Assembly: GCA_009746045.1 (NCBI GenBank)
Contig: RPFO01000760.1
Coordinates: forward strand, 1 to 28,079
DNA: 28,079 nt
DNA from: Mesostigma viride
Taxonomy: Eukaryota; Streptophyta; Mesostigmatophyceae; Mesostigmatales; Mesostigmataceae
Direction: 5' to 3'
The position numbers were made by a program, and so were the translations under genes. The notes under the pieces were generated by a model. It ran no database searches. It saw only the letters and a program-made list of their open reading frames with translations, and was not told where the DNA came from. Shown piece after piece: positions 1-9,037 of the stretch; the stretch's first letter is position 1, and each line of letters opens with the position of its first letter.

Positions 1-60
1 CCTCTCACCGGCCCAGCTAGTCATCAAGAATGGTCTGCTGGGCACACTAGGAACTCGGCT

Positions 61-377
61 TTGAGAATGGGTGAGAAATGGTGAGAAAAAGGGTGAGAAA
101 GGTGAGAAAAAGGGTGAGAAATGGGTGAGAATGGGTGAGAAAGGTGAGAAAAAAGGGTGAGAATGGGGTGAGAATGGGTGAGAAAACACGTTTCTCACCC
201 GGGTGAGATTGCCCCAAAAAGGTGAAAAAAGGGGAAAAACGTGAGAAAAATCTCAAAAAACAGGACGTGAGATAAGTGAGAAAAACGGGAGGTGTGAAAC
301 GTGAGAAAAGTGAGAAAATCAGGACGTGAGAAAAGTGAGAAAAGTGAGAAAAACAGGACGTGAGAAAAGTGAGAAAA
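61..377. repeat. Left subterminal GTGAGAA array
   Basis: More than twenty GTGAGAA or GTGAGAAAA units are packed head to tail with short variable spacers. A perfect 16-bp palindrome, TCTCACCCGGGTGAGA, lies near 193-208. In CACTA elements such subterminal motifs bind the transposase. ORFs read through this stretch on the minus strand are Phe/Leu/Ser-rich artefacts of the repeat. Confidence 0.85.
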
Positions 378-540
378 CACAGCGCTGAAAAACACACCCA
401 TAATGCAATATGCTGGCAGCAGACACATGCATGCAGTGCCAGTAACAACCGCTGTTCAAACAGCACGAACAATAATGATTTTTTCATTAAATGTTTGAAT
501 AATTTTAATGTTTACAGCTGCAAGAACCCGTTGATTCAAC

Positions 541-690
541 TATTCAACACTGTTATGGCGTTATGTACATCTTCGGCATTCAAATATGCCTGTTCAACAC
601 AGTCTGTTATGGCGTTATGACATCTTCGGCATTCAATGCCTGTTCAACACAGTCTGTTATGGCGTTATGACATCTTCCGCATTCAATGCC
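541..690. repeat. Three tandem copies of a 50-bp unit
   Basis: Three consecutive units contain GTTCAACACAGTCTGTTATG followed by a GGCGTTATGACATCTTC block and CATTCAATGCC. Units two and three differ by one base; the first is more diverged. Confidence 0.85.
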
Positions 691-1967
691 TATCATCAAA
701 TACTATATGGTAGCTAGCTAACAAAGCGGGCCGGTCGACAGGGCGTCACATGCTGACTTGAAAGTGGAACCGCTTGCATTTTACTCTCGTGGTCCCTGCA
801 AGAAATAAAGCAAACCGACACAATATACGCAAGAGGAAAAGAAATCAGATCCTTGACATAGACATCACCATTCTACAAGGAAGAGCTCACCAGCACCTAA
901 CGGTCCATGCAGCAAATGTGTAGAACCCAACACTCACTCTTATGGCAAAGCAGCCCCATGTGGCAAGGCAGCACCATACACATGAATCACACCATGCGCC
1001 AGATGTCACACGAGCAAGGCACAACGTTGTCGTCGGATCAGAAAGCAACAAACGTGAAAACGCTAGCGGCCCAAATCTGAGATTCCGCGGAACACAGAAA
1101 ATAAGAAAGCTCAGAAGCTACCAGCAAGGGATCGAACATATGACCTTTGGCATGATTTCGCGGCTGTGTGAGTCTCCTGATCCGAAGGCATCTCACTTAA
1201 TTAACGTTTCGAAACAGCCAAACTGCGGAAAATCTCTTACCGGAGAGAGTTGCCAATATCAAGGAGACAACCAGCGCAGGCCAGAAATCGGGAGAATCCG
1301 GACCATGGTAGCTCGAGCCTGCCGTTATCTTGTCCGCGTTTTCGAGTCGTGCAGGATTATGAATATGAATGGAGATGGAAATGTGTAGCCTTGTGCATTG
1401 AAATTACGGCTGGCTGACGTGAAGATCGAGCGACTACATTACCTACACGGTGGGGCCGGAAACGGCTTGCTTGATTGTGTTTCATCGTGGGCAACGAGTC
1501 CAACAACTACTTTCTCTGGGCGGCAAACTGCGGCAAATTGAACGCAAACCTCATCATGAAATCTTGACCGTCGAAATGTAACAATCCGACGACTTATGCA
1601 GTATGCCGCGTAATTTTCTGTTGCGGGAGAGCCGTTGGGCCGGTTCCCGACGCGGGCGACCAGTGGTTTGCGTTAAGTTAACTTAGCTGAAGTTCCCCAA
1701 GCCGCATGATGGCTCTCATCGACGGCCTCAGTCTATTGACGGTCGGCCCGATTTTGGCGGCACCCAATTTGACCCCAACGGCACCTACCGACAAAGGGCA
1801 TACGTACGTTTCACGCGCACCACGACCTTCGAGCTCTGCTATGGCGGTGGTGCCGTGGGGCCCGCATCAGACTGCGGGCCCTTATCTGCTTTGGCGGTGC
1901 TGCCGTTGGGCCCGCATCAGAATTCAGGCCCTTTATGCATGCGGGCCATTAATGCATGTTACTTTTT
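691..1967. other. Transposon interior without a convincing gene
   Basis: An open frame of 148 codons at 942-1388 (+) resembles nothing I recognise, has no clear domain and could be chance. Two copies of a roughly 50-bp GC-rich unit lie at about 1840-1945; the first contains a strong inverted repeat, GGGCCCGCA...TGCGGGCCC. On the minus strand near 1128-1140 is GTTCGATCCC, which resembles a Pol III box B, but no tRNA fold could be built around it. Confidence 0.4.
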
Positions 1968-3180
1968 TAGTCTTCGAGTTGGATAGCGGCCGACTTTGTC
2001 GCCGAAGCCAGCCAGCCCGGCTTCCTTGACACGCTTACCACGGAACGCATCCTGGTCTGCGTGTTTCATGGAACGCACGCCTCGCTTCTTGCACTATGCA
2101 AGCAGCTCTTCAACCAAGGTCGCCTCTTTGACCCTCGCTGGATTCGTATCTCCTGTTTCGACACCATTCCCAGCCTCCACCGCCCCTACCTCCAGCAAGT
2201 CGCTCTCTTTTCCCTCCTTGGACGCTCCATCGGGGAGCTTTGGCCCCCCAAGCCTCTCACCACCACCTTAACCGAATCCTCCATCCGCTCACTCCTTAAG
2301 GAGGCCCTCGAGGAGCACGTGGACCCCATTGCTGCAGATGTGGCGGCCATCGGCGGCACGCTGACTGCATGCCGAGCTTCCCCTCCTTTCCACCGCCACC
2401 TCCACCATCTCCACCGCCACCTCCACCCTCCTCGCCTCCTCCACCGCCACCACCTCCACCTCCGACGCCATCACCGCCCAACTCCGTGACATCGACCAGC
2501 GTCTTAAGGACAACGCCATCGCTATCGAGGTTCTGCAGAGCACCGCAGGCCTCACCGCCCAGGCGGTGAAGGACATTGCCGCCAAGCCAGCCCCGGCTGG
2601 CCTGGCCGGCGATGCTCCTCCCATCACCACCTGGGCGGACATGCTTAAGCAACATACCACCTCCACCACCTCCGCCGTCGCAGCCCAGCTCCAGCGGCAG
2701 ACGCTTGACCTCCGCGAGGAGGCCGAGCTCGCCAAGCGCAGCCTAAACGCCATCCTCAAGAACTTCGACCTGGTGGAAGGTGAGAATTCCGAGAAGCTTG
2801 CACGTGCGTTTGAGAGCAAAATCCTTGCACGCATGGGCCTCCTTGGTGAGATTAAGCTGACCGCCCACCGCCTCCCCCGCGCGCGGGGTAAGGCAGGGGC
2901 GCCTCCGCTTCTTCTCATCTTTAAGAGCCCAGCGGACAAGGTTTCGTTCCTCAGACGCCGCAAGCGGCTCGAGAACACTCCCTTCACCGTGGACGACGAC
3001 TTGACCCTGGCGCAGCAACAACGGCGACGGGAGCTATGGCCGACCTACCTCCAGCTCCGGCAGACCAAGGCGGGCCAGCCGGTGTACTGGAAGGGGGCGG
3101 ACATCTACGTCGGCCACAAGCCCTGGCACGCGACCCCCTCAACCACCGCGGCCCCAGCGACTCCGGCAGCCCCAGCCTAG
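1968..3180 (+). pseudogene. LINE ORF1-like RNA-binding protein, one frameshift
   Basis: The reading frame opens just after an in-frame stop near 1967 and has no obvious start; the first Met is at 2067 or beyond. Around 2368 the frame must shift by one base (an apparent extra T in GCATGCC) to continue into the downstream frame, which then runs to the stop at 3178-3180. The middle is Ser/Thr/Ala-rich and then helical (2480-2820), suitable for oligomerisation. The C-terminal part (2850-3120) includes LIFKSPADKVSFLRRRKRL and VDDDLTLAQQQRRRELWP. This pattern (hydrophobic strand, Lys/Arg helix, Asp-Leu-Thr motif, Arg-rich helix) is typical of the RRM/C-terminal domain of LINE ORF1 proteins. Such proteins coat the element RNA. 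Assignment is by pattern recall, not a search. Confidence 0.6.
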
Positions 3181-3483
3181 GGGAATACAGCAGCAGTAGA
3201 ATAGATAGACAGTGGCCTTGTAGTGGCCCTGCTGAGAAGCCATGCCCTAGCTCTTGTATAGCCATGTTGATCTTCCCCCACATGACATACTCCCCCTTAG
3301 CTGGGCATAGTGTGAAGATCATGAGGGTGTAGGTGCCCCTGGTGCACCTAGAGCAAGTGTTGTTTACATTCCCACCCTTGCAGGAAGTAGCTTAGAATGT
3401 ATGATAGGCCATATGCCCCTTCTCTGGGCTATGTGCTACATATACTCCCAACGGAGTTATGTTACAATTCAATTCAATTCAAT
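1968..3483 (+). mobile_element. LINE-A remnant: ORF1-like gene joined directly to a LINE 3' tail
   Basis: The gene at 1968-3180 looks like a LINE ORF1. It is followed by about 260 bp of non-coding DNA, a hairpin ACTCC-CAAC-GGAGT (3444-3457) and an AATTC microsatellite (3466-3483). Hairpin, loop sequence and microsatellite tail match the design of the LINE-B 3' end. There is no ORF2 between ORF1 and tail, so this is either an internal deletion or an ORF1-only non-autonomous LINE comparable to mammalian HAL1. The 5' boundary is not defined; 1968 is where the frame opens. Confidence 0.6.
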
Positions 3484-3645
3484 GACAGCATTGTTTATGG
3501 AATGATGTGCTGTTTTATATTGTATGACAACCCTATATTGCACCTTTGTGCACCCTATAATGCATATAAAAGTGGTGTTGAGTTTTTTTTTCACGTTAAG
3601 GACTTAATGAAATAAAGCTCATGATTTTTCTCGTGTTACACTCTT

Positions 3646-3958
3646 GGTGAGAAATTTCTCACCACGTTGACTTGTGATTTTTCTCGTGTTAGTGATTTTT
3701 CTCGTGTTGGTGAGAAACTTCTCAATTTTCTCAATTTTCTCACTTTTTCTCACCCATTCTCACCTTTTTTCTCACTTTAGTTAGGGTTTTTTCTCACCCC
3801 AATCTCACCAAAACCCCCTTTTTCTCACCAAAATCTCACCCTGGTGAGATTTTTTGCCTAGCGTTTGCGGAAAAAAATTGAGATTTTTCTCAATTTTCTC
3901 AAAAAATTCTCACAAAGGGTGAGAAAATTGAGGGTTTTGAGAAAATTCTCAGAATCTG
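3646..3958. repeat. Right subterminal TTCTCAC array
   Basis: Dense TTCTCAC/TTTTCTCACC units form the inverted counterpart of the left array. It begins with the palindrome GGTGAGAAATTTCTCACC (3646-3663). TCTCACCCTGGTGAGA near 3834-3849 mirrors the perfect palindrome on the left side. Confidence 0.85.
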
Positions 3959-3969
3959 AGTTCCTAGTG

Positions 3970-4175
3970 CAGCGACGTGGCGATCAAGGCCAGGCAGGAT
4001 GGCCAGAAGGTCTACGTCCGCCTCGTCCACGACACCCCCGTGCTATTCATCGATCAACGGCCAGCGCACGGAGGCGCATGCTCCTAACAAGCGGCACAAG
4101 TCGGGCCGTACCAGGCCCGCCCCAGCTGCGTCATCATCGTCTACGCACGTCCCGGGTATGGATGCCGCCCGGTAA
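3970..4175 (+). pseudogene. 3' end of LINE-B ORF1
   Basis: After the transposon the frame continues as SDVAIKARQDGQKVYVRLVH and on through VLFIDQRP. A one-base shift near 4083 then leads to a basic, Ser/Ala-rich tail (NKRHKSGRTRPAP) ending at a stop at 4173-4175. The bases before the transposon (2-44) read QLVIKNGLLG in the same frame once one CA is removed. The segment resembles the C-terminal region of LINE ORF1 proteins but is too short for a firm domain call. Confidence 0.5.
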
Positions 4176-4556
4176 GGGCACACCCTCGCGGCCTCGCGGT
4201 ACAATAGGCTTTGGGCACAGCCTTTATAAACAAGCCCCTTTCCATCCTCATGTCGCACTGTGCGAGCATGATCAGGATGCAAGGTCGCCAGGCACGCCAC
4301 GGTCACCTTCCCGCCAATTTACCAGCCTCACACGCCTCCTAGCCCGCCTTGAGCGGGATGAGGCTCAGTCGACACGCCGGCGACCCCAGCCAGGACGGCG
4401 ACGACGCATATCCGTCCTGAAAGAAAGCCTCCATGCGTTGACAAGCATTACATAACCCCAATCGCCACCCCCCCCCCCCCCCCCCCCACCCCCACCCCCA
4501 CCTCCAGCACTATACCCTTCTCCACCCCCACCCCCACCCCCACCCCCCGCTAATGA
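4176..4556 (+). other. ORF1-ORF2 spacer of LINE-B with a C-rich tract
   Basis: No gene is convincing here. An open frame across 3865-4455 is a product of the junction and repeats. The 3' half (4465-4549) is nearly pure C with ACCCC units. Confidence 0.5.
4465..4549. repeat. Low-complexity C tract with CCCCA units
   Basis: A run of about 20 C is followed by several CACCCC repeats, interrupted by about 25 bp. The complementary strand is G-rich enough for G-quadruplex formation. The tract sits immediately before the opening of ORF2, and its length is probably unreliable in any assembly. Confidence 0.9.
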
Positions 4557-7500
4557 GGGCAACGGCCCATTCTTGGTATTGCAAGTTTTAACGTGCGCAC
4601 CCTCCCTGCAGATCCTTCTACGAGCGGCGGCACCCCAGCACGCCAACGCGTCGACGAGCTGATCGCCCTGTGCGCCGACAACAAGATCGCTGTTCTTGGA
4701 GTCCAGGAGCACCGACGCACCGTTGACCCTCAGCACGCGGTCAACGGTCTGCTGGTCGACGACCTGCGGGCAGGCTGGCGGTTCCACTATGGTGGCGGCG
4801 ACGCGCCGGGCCAAGGTGGTGTGGGCCTCTTGTGCTCGCCGGCAGCATCAGAGCAGCTCCAGTCCATCGTGCTGCGGTCCCCGCGTGTGCTAGTGGCCAC
4901 TTTTTCAGCCACGGAGGGCCATTCACACCACACGCTAACCGTTATCGTGGGATATGCACCACATGCGGGTCGAGCTCAGGCGGAACGTGAGGCCTTCTTC
5001 GACGCCCTCAAGGAGGAGGAGGCCAACATCCCAGCTCGGCACTTCCTGGTTATGCTGCTCGACGCCAACGCCACGCTGCCAGTTGGCACTGGGGGCGCTC
5101 AGTATTCCCCAACCAACACGACAGCCAACGGTAACACGCCTTTATTTGCGAATCTGCTGGCAGAATCTGCGCTGGTTGCATGCAATGCTTCTTTCGCACG
5201 CCCCGCTGAGCAGCTGGCCACCTTTTTTGGGCCGTCGGATCGGGTGGTGTGCCTTGATTATGTCTGCGTACGTCGGGCTCAGCGCCCCTCAGTTGTCGAT
5301 GCTCGCGTCCTGCAAGATTCTGTCAGCACGGTGGAATCTGATCATCGTCTCGTGCTCGCTCGCATCAGATTGCGGTTTCCTGGGGTGAAACCGTCGCGAC
5401 AGCTGGCACCTCAGCCAGATCTGAAAGTGCTCCGGATGGTGCTGAAGGATGCCGACAAGATGTCAGCAGCAGAGCAGGCCGCTATGTCGCACAGGGATGA
5501 TTTCCTGGCCGTATTCGACGCCGGGGGCAGCCGACAGCAGTTACACGCCATTCCGCCGCCGGGGGATATTTCAGTGATCCTCCGTGGTGTCGCAGCCAAG
5601 TATCGCCTGGCGGCCCGCACCCTTCCCACCTTGCCTCCGCGCCGGCAGCTTGCTGTCCACCGTCACGCACCGACAGTGGTCGCCGCCAGGCAGATGCTCC
5701 GCCGCAACAGAGATCCGGTCGCCAAACCTGGGCTGCAAGCAGCTCTGCGGGCCGCCTACGAGCAGGCTGAGAAGGCAGATGCTCAGCAGATGGTCAAGGA
5801 CCTGCGCAGCTGCCAGCAGAAGCACGACGGCAAGGGGGCCTGGTTCTGGTACAAGCGCCTCGGGCACCCGGACGGCCTCGGCCGGCCCCACCGCCACGAC
5901 GTCCCCGGCGCCCCAGCCAAGCGGCTTCGTACCTGGGCCACGGCCACGGCCGAGGTCGTGGGGACAGCTGCGCCGCCCCCACCCCTGCTCCCAGCCGCCG
6001 CCGCCCGCCCGGCCGCCCTGGCCGGCCCCGCTGGGCCCCCTGTCCCGCCTAGGTCAGCGGCGGACTACCTAGTCCCCCCGCTGATCGGCCCACTTGGCGA
6101 CCCGTCTGACATGCCCCCTTTCACCTCTCGCGAGGTCACGGAGGCGGTCCAGCGCCTGCGTTATGACGCAGCCACCGGCTCTGACGAGATTCCGGCCGCA
6201 GTTGTAAAACTTGCAGCCGAATTCGAGGACACAGGTGTTATGCTGCTCTTCCGGGACATCTGCAACCGCCTTCTGCTGTCGTCGCAACCACCTCCAGCGG
6301 CCTGGCAACACAGTTTTCGCACGATGCTGTACAAGAACAATTAAGGGGTCGCCTGCCGACCCCGGCAACTACAGAGGGGTGTGCATTCAAAGTGCCCCCC
6401 TCAAGCTTCTTATGCGGCTCATCCTGAACCGCCTGCGCACGGCCCTGGACGGTCACCTCAGCGAGACTCAGCACGGCTTCCGTTCAGGTCGCAACACAGT
6501 ACAGGCGCTCTTCGCTACTCGCCGACTGGTGGAGGAACTGCAACGCCTTCAGCCTGGTGAGTCCCCTTAAATTGCACCTTGTGCTGGTGGACTTCATCAA
6601 AGCCTTCGATTCGGTTTTCTGGCCTGCGCTTTGGGACATCCTCGAGTTGTTCCGGATCCCCCGCCCCCTAATTGCTGTCATCCGCAACCTGTATGAAGGG
6701 TCCACCACTTCGGTGCGCACTTCTTACGGGATCGACCACGCCCCCATGCCCTTTACAGAAGGGTGTGTGGCAGGGCTGCGTGCTGTCGCCCTACCTGTTC
6801 ATTATTGTTGTCGAATACGTAATGATTCAGGCGCGCAAGCGATTTGCCCGCATCGTGGGCAGGGAACCAGGAGTGCAGGTTGCTAACAAATTCTGGCACG
6901 GCGGTGCGGACACGGAGATTCGGCTAGCAGGTCTACATCATTTACGCAGACGACACCACCCTCTTCGAGGACACTGAGCACGTGCAGACATGGCTTGACT
7001 GCCTGGCTCTCGAGGCCCGTGCAGTGGGGCTTGAGGTCAGCAAGAAGACAGAGGCCCTGGCGGTCGGGCTCACCAACTCAGCGCCGCCCCTCTATCTCCT
7101 AGACGGCTCTCGAGTCCCGTATCGGGACCGCGTCAAGCTGCTGGGCAGCCTGCTCCCCAGCTGCGAGGTTGATGTGGACCATCGCATCTCCCTCGCCTGG
7201 CACGCTTTACATCAGTACCGGGCCCTGTGGCGCAAGCCCCTGGGCAAGATCGAGAAACAGGACCTGTTCAAGGTCCTCGTCCTTCCTGTTCTCACGTATG
7301 GCGCCGAGACGTGGACCCTCACCGCCGACCTGGCCCGCAAGCTGGACGGCGCGGTCACCAGCATGCTGCGTTCCATTTTCAGAGTAGGATATGCTGCTCA
7401 TGTCCGCAATGAGGACCTGTACCAGGGCATGCCCTATATCACCAGCACCATTAAGCAACGCCGCCTGCAGCTTGTAGGGCACCTAGCTCGCACCAACCAG

Positions 7501-7777
7501 GTAGACACCTCACGTGGCCCCCCCGCAGGACTGCGACCGGCAGCCCAGCCTGGCCGGCACCTCCTGACGTGGGCTGGGCCTAGTGATGTTAGACGCCGCA
7601 AGGCCCGCACCTTCAAGGAACAGCTAGTAGAGGACATGGCCGGGGGGCCTCGGCCTCTCCGTGATTTGGAAGAAGATGATGGACAAGGCCAAGTGGGCCC
7701 AGGTCATAGAGGACAATGAGCCCCCCCCAGTGGGGAAGCGCCCGCGTGTGCAGTCCCACGGGAGGCACGCCAGATAG
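4557..7777 (+). pseudogene. LINE-B ORF2: APE-type endonuclease and reverse transcriptase, multiply frameshifted
   Basis: Reading opens at 4557 without a Met. The endonuclease domain (about 4557-5385) has SFNVRTL (4584-4604), QEHR (about 4704), IVGYAPH, LLDANA and SDHRLVLARIRLR, the Asn, Glu, Asp and His stations of the exonuclease-endonuclease-phosphatase fold. After a Pro/Ala-rich linker the RT domain follows, with LRYDAATGSDEIP, GFRSGRNT, FIKAFDSV (6593-6616), GVWQGCVLSPYLF and the catalytic YADD (6943-6954). Next come LLGSLL and AETWTLT segments and a thumb/C-terminal region. The frame breaks near 6343 (extra T before AAGGGG), 6550-6560, 6755-6765, 6920-6930 and in the G6 run at 7642-7647. 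With the last shift the protein ends at 7775-7777 as WKKMMDKAKWAQVIED plus a short basic tail. ORF2 proteins nick the target and prime reverse transcription. Confidence 0.88.
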
Positions 7778-7970
7778 CTCCCCCTCGGGCAGCGTGCGGC
7801 TGCCTAGATAGATGTTGTAGTTAGAATGCTGTTAGGTAGATGTAGTATGTAGCCAATGTAGATAGATTAGACCGGTAGGAATGTTTGCACCCATCCATCC
7901 ATCCATCGGGGTTAATGCTCCGTGACTCCCCAACGGGAGCACGAGTCTAATTAATTAATTAATTAATTAT
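7778..7970 (+). other. LINE-B 3' UTR, terminal hairpin and microsatellite tail
   Basis: A non-coding stretch contains CATC repeats (about 7892-7907) and the hairpin CTCCC-CAAC-GGGAG (7926-7939), itself bracketed by GACTC and GAGTC. TTAA repeats follow (7948-7970). A stem-loop plus short tandem tail is where a LINE RT recognises its template. Confidence 0.7.
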
Positions 7971-8090
7971 CTTCCATCATCATTCCGTCATCATTCCGTC
8001 ATCGCGACTAGCAAATGTGCACCACCCTTATGCTGGCATCTGCCACCCCTATAGTGACCCTATAGTGACCGCGGCCTAGGATGGGTCTCA

Positions 8091-8124
8091 CCCTAGCTAA
8101 AACCTAAACCCTGAACCCAAACCC
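8091..8124. repeat. Telomere-like CCCTAAA patch in the left repeat
   Basis: Degenerate units (CCCTAGCTAAAA, CCTAAA, CCCTGAA, CCCAAA, CCC) resemble the complement of TTTAGGG, the plant/green-algal telomere unit. The corresponding patch in the right repeat is more regular. Confidence 0.5.
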
Positions 8125-8248
8125 GTCTCCAGACTTTCCTTGACCCCATGGCCTATGAGGGGCACTGCTCACCAGGTTGTGACATTTAGGCTGGCATCTG
8201 TCACCACCCCCGGCAGTTGTGATGGTGTGTTTGGGGTGTGACAAGGAT

Positions 8249-8622
8249 GGCGAAAAATTGTCCTTAGTTACTCTTAAGAGAAAGAACGGACAATTTTTCG
8301 CCACCCGCCACCCCTTGGCGCGGGTCATGGGAGGTGTTTTGTCAAGGTGTGACAAGGATGGCGAAAAATTGTCCTTAGTTACTCTTAAGAGAAAGAACGG
8401 ACAATTTTTCGCCACCCTGCCACCCCTTGGCGCGGGTCATAGGAGGTGTTTGTCAAGGTGTGAGAGTGATGGCGAAAAATTGTCCTTAGTTACTCTTAAG
8501 AGAAAGAACGGACAATTTTTCGCCACCCCCCCACTGGCCGGCGCTGAGGTGGCGTGGGTTGTTGGATGTGGCGAAAAATTGCACGTACTTACTCTTAAGA
8601 AAAGACCGCCCAATTTTTCGCC
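8249..8622. repeat. Four hairpin units in the left inverted repeat
   Basis: Units lie at 8249-8302, 8360-8413, 8471-8524 and 8570-8622, spaced 111, 111 and 99 bp. Each starts GGCGAAAAATTG and ends CAATTTTTCGCC, with CTCTTAAGA at the centre. In the first three the arms extend by TCC/GGA, giving longer perfect stems. The fourth has the core type found in the right repeat. The sequence between the units is itself repeated (CACCCCTTGGCGCGGGTCAT). Confidence 0.93.
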
Positions 8623-8745
8623 ATGTCCTCGCAGGGTGAGGGAGCCGGCGAGGGCCGCGCGGCGGGGTGTGACCGGAACCGGATCGACGTCTACTCGAAG
8701 ACGAGGAGACAGTGAGCGCGACGTCTTGGAGGTTGTAAACCGTTT

Positions 8746-8750
8746 TTACA
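8746..8750 (-). terminator. Candidate UGUAA poly(A) signal for the leftward genes
   Basis: TTACA on the plus strand reads TGTAA on the minus strand. It lies 40 bp beyond the small ORF at 8790-8915 and 288 bp beyond the primase-helicase stop. UGUAA is the known chlorophyte polyadenylation signal; a 5-bp match is weak alone. Confidence 0.35.
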
Positions 8751-8789
8751 AAGAAATGCATGGCAGAAAAACAGGCTTTAATATTAAAA

Positions 8790-8915
8790 CTACTTATCCG
8801 CTCCCTGCAGGAAAGGAGCGATTTCATCCATCGACAGGCCAGACAACGACGTGATCGAATAATCCTTCTCATCGCCCCACCACGAGGGTTTATACCTATC
8901 AAGAAACGCATGCAT
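8790..8915 (-). CDS. Possible 41-residue small ORF at the left end of the provirus
   Basis: The ORF starts with ATG at 8913-8915 and stops at 8790-8792. The peptide begins MHAFLDRYKPSWWGDEKDYS and continues acidic and hydrophobic (SLSGLSMDEIAPFL). Composition (two adjacent Trp, Asp/Glu-rich, balanced hydrophobics) looks more protein-like than the two longer overlapping frames. The frame is also open for about 28 codons upstream of the Met, back to a stop near 9000, so it may be the 3' end of something longer or eroded. It lies just downstream of the primase-helicase on the same strand. No family is recognised. Confidence 0.35.
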   Translation of the reverse strand: MHAFLDRYKPSWWGDEKDYSITSLSGLSMDEIAPFLQGADK

Positions 8916-9037
8916 GTCCGCCTTCGAAATTTCCAAGCAACCACCGCCACGGCTATTGCCCTTCGCCCCTTGGCAGAAATTCCCAGAGTCGGGTTAACAA
9001 GCTGTTGATGAGCCCGCTGCATTGCGCAAAAGACAAA

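Larger units (their letters stand above)
45..3969. mobile_element. CACTA-like non-autonomous DNA transposon inserted in LINE-B ORF1
   Basis: The two ends are inverted copies beginning CACTAGGAACTC (45-56, and complement ending at 3969). Similarity continues for about 24 bp with a few mismatches. The CACTA terminus plus long subterminal arrays of a short motif (GTGAGAA on the left, TTCTCAC on the right) is the signature of the En/Spm (CMC) superfamily. The dinucleotide CA abuts both ends (43-44 and 3970-3971). Removing the element and one CA leaves the LINE ORF1 reading frame open across the junction, which supports a real insertion with a 2-bp target duplication. Typical CACTA elements duplicate 3 bp, so this is slightly atypical. 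No transposase is recognisable inside. Confidence 0.75.
1..7970 (+). mobile_element. LINE-B: non-LTR retrotransposon, 5' truncated by the window edge and split by a DNA transposon
   Basis: Bases 2-44 and 3970-4175 carry the 3' part of an ORF1-like gene, interrupted by the element at 45-3969. ORF2 (4557-7777) has an APE-type endonuclease followed by a reverse transcriptase. The element ends in a 3' UTR with a CTCCC-CAAC-GGGAG hairpin (7926-7939) and a TTAA microsatellite tail (7948-7970), the usual architecture of L1/Jockey-like LINEs. ORF2 has at least five frame breaks, so this copy looks dead unless the breaks are sequencing errors. The provirus begins exactly where the tail ends. Confidence 0.85.
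7971..8671. repeat. Left terminal inverted repeat of the provirus
   Basis: From CTTCCATCATCATTCCGTC (7971) to GGCGGGGTGTG (ending 8671) the sequence matches the reverse complement of 25752-26433 almost throughout. A patch at about 8094-8165 and the hairpin cores differ between the two ends. Open frames inside (for example 8219-8854 + and 8104-8415 -) only mirror the repeated hairpins. Confidence 0.92.

Noticed and set aside
47-487. A Phe/Leu/Ser-rich minus-strand open frame that looks like a membrane protein
   Set aside because: It is the GTGAGAA array read in reverse; composition follows from the repeat.
1123-1145. tRNA or tRNA-derived SINE on the minus strand (GTTCGATCCC)
   Set aside because: The box-B-like sequence has no pairing T stem, no acceptor stem and no clear box A at the right distance.
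2289-2987. A 232-codon minus-strand frame opposite the LINE ORF1-like gene
   Set aside because: Its Ala/Arg/Ser/Val-rich sequence mirrors the opposite GC-rich coding strand and has no recognisable motif.
8249-8622. CRISPR-like array (regular repeats with about 57-bp spacers)
   Set aside because: The spacers are themselves repeated, the units are hairpins in viral termini, and the setting is eukaryotic with no cas genes.
8219-8854. A 211-codon open frame across the left inverted repeat (and counterparts on the other strand and in the right repeat)
   Set aside because: The peptide is just the hairpin unit translated repeatedly (GEKLSLVTLKRKNGQFFAT), equally open on both strands because the unit is palindromic.
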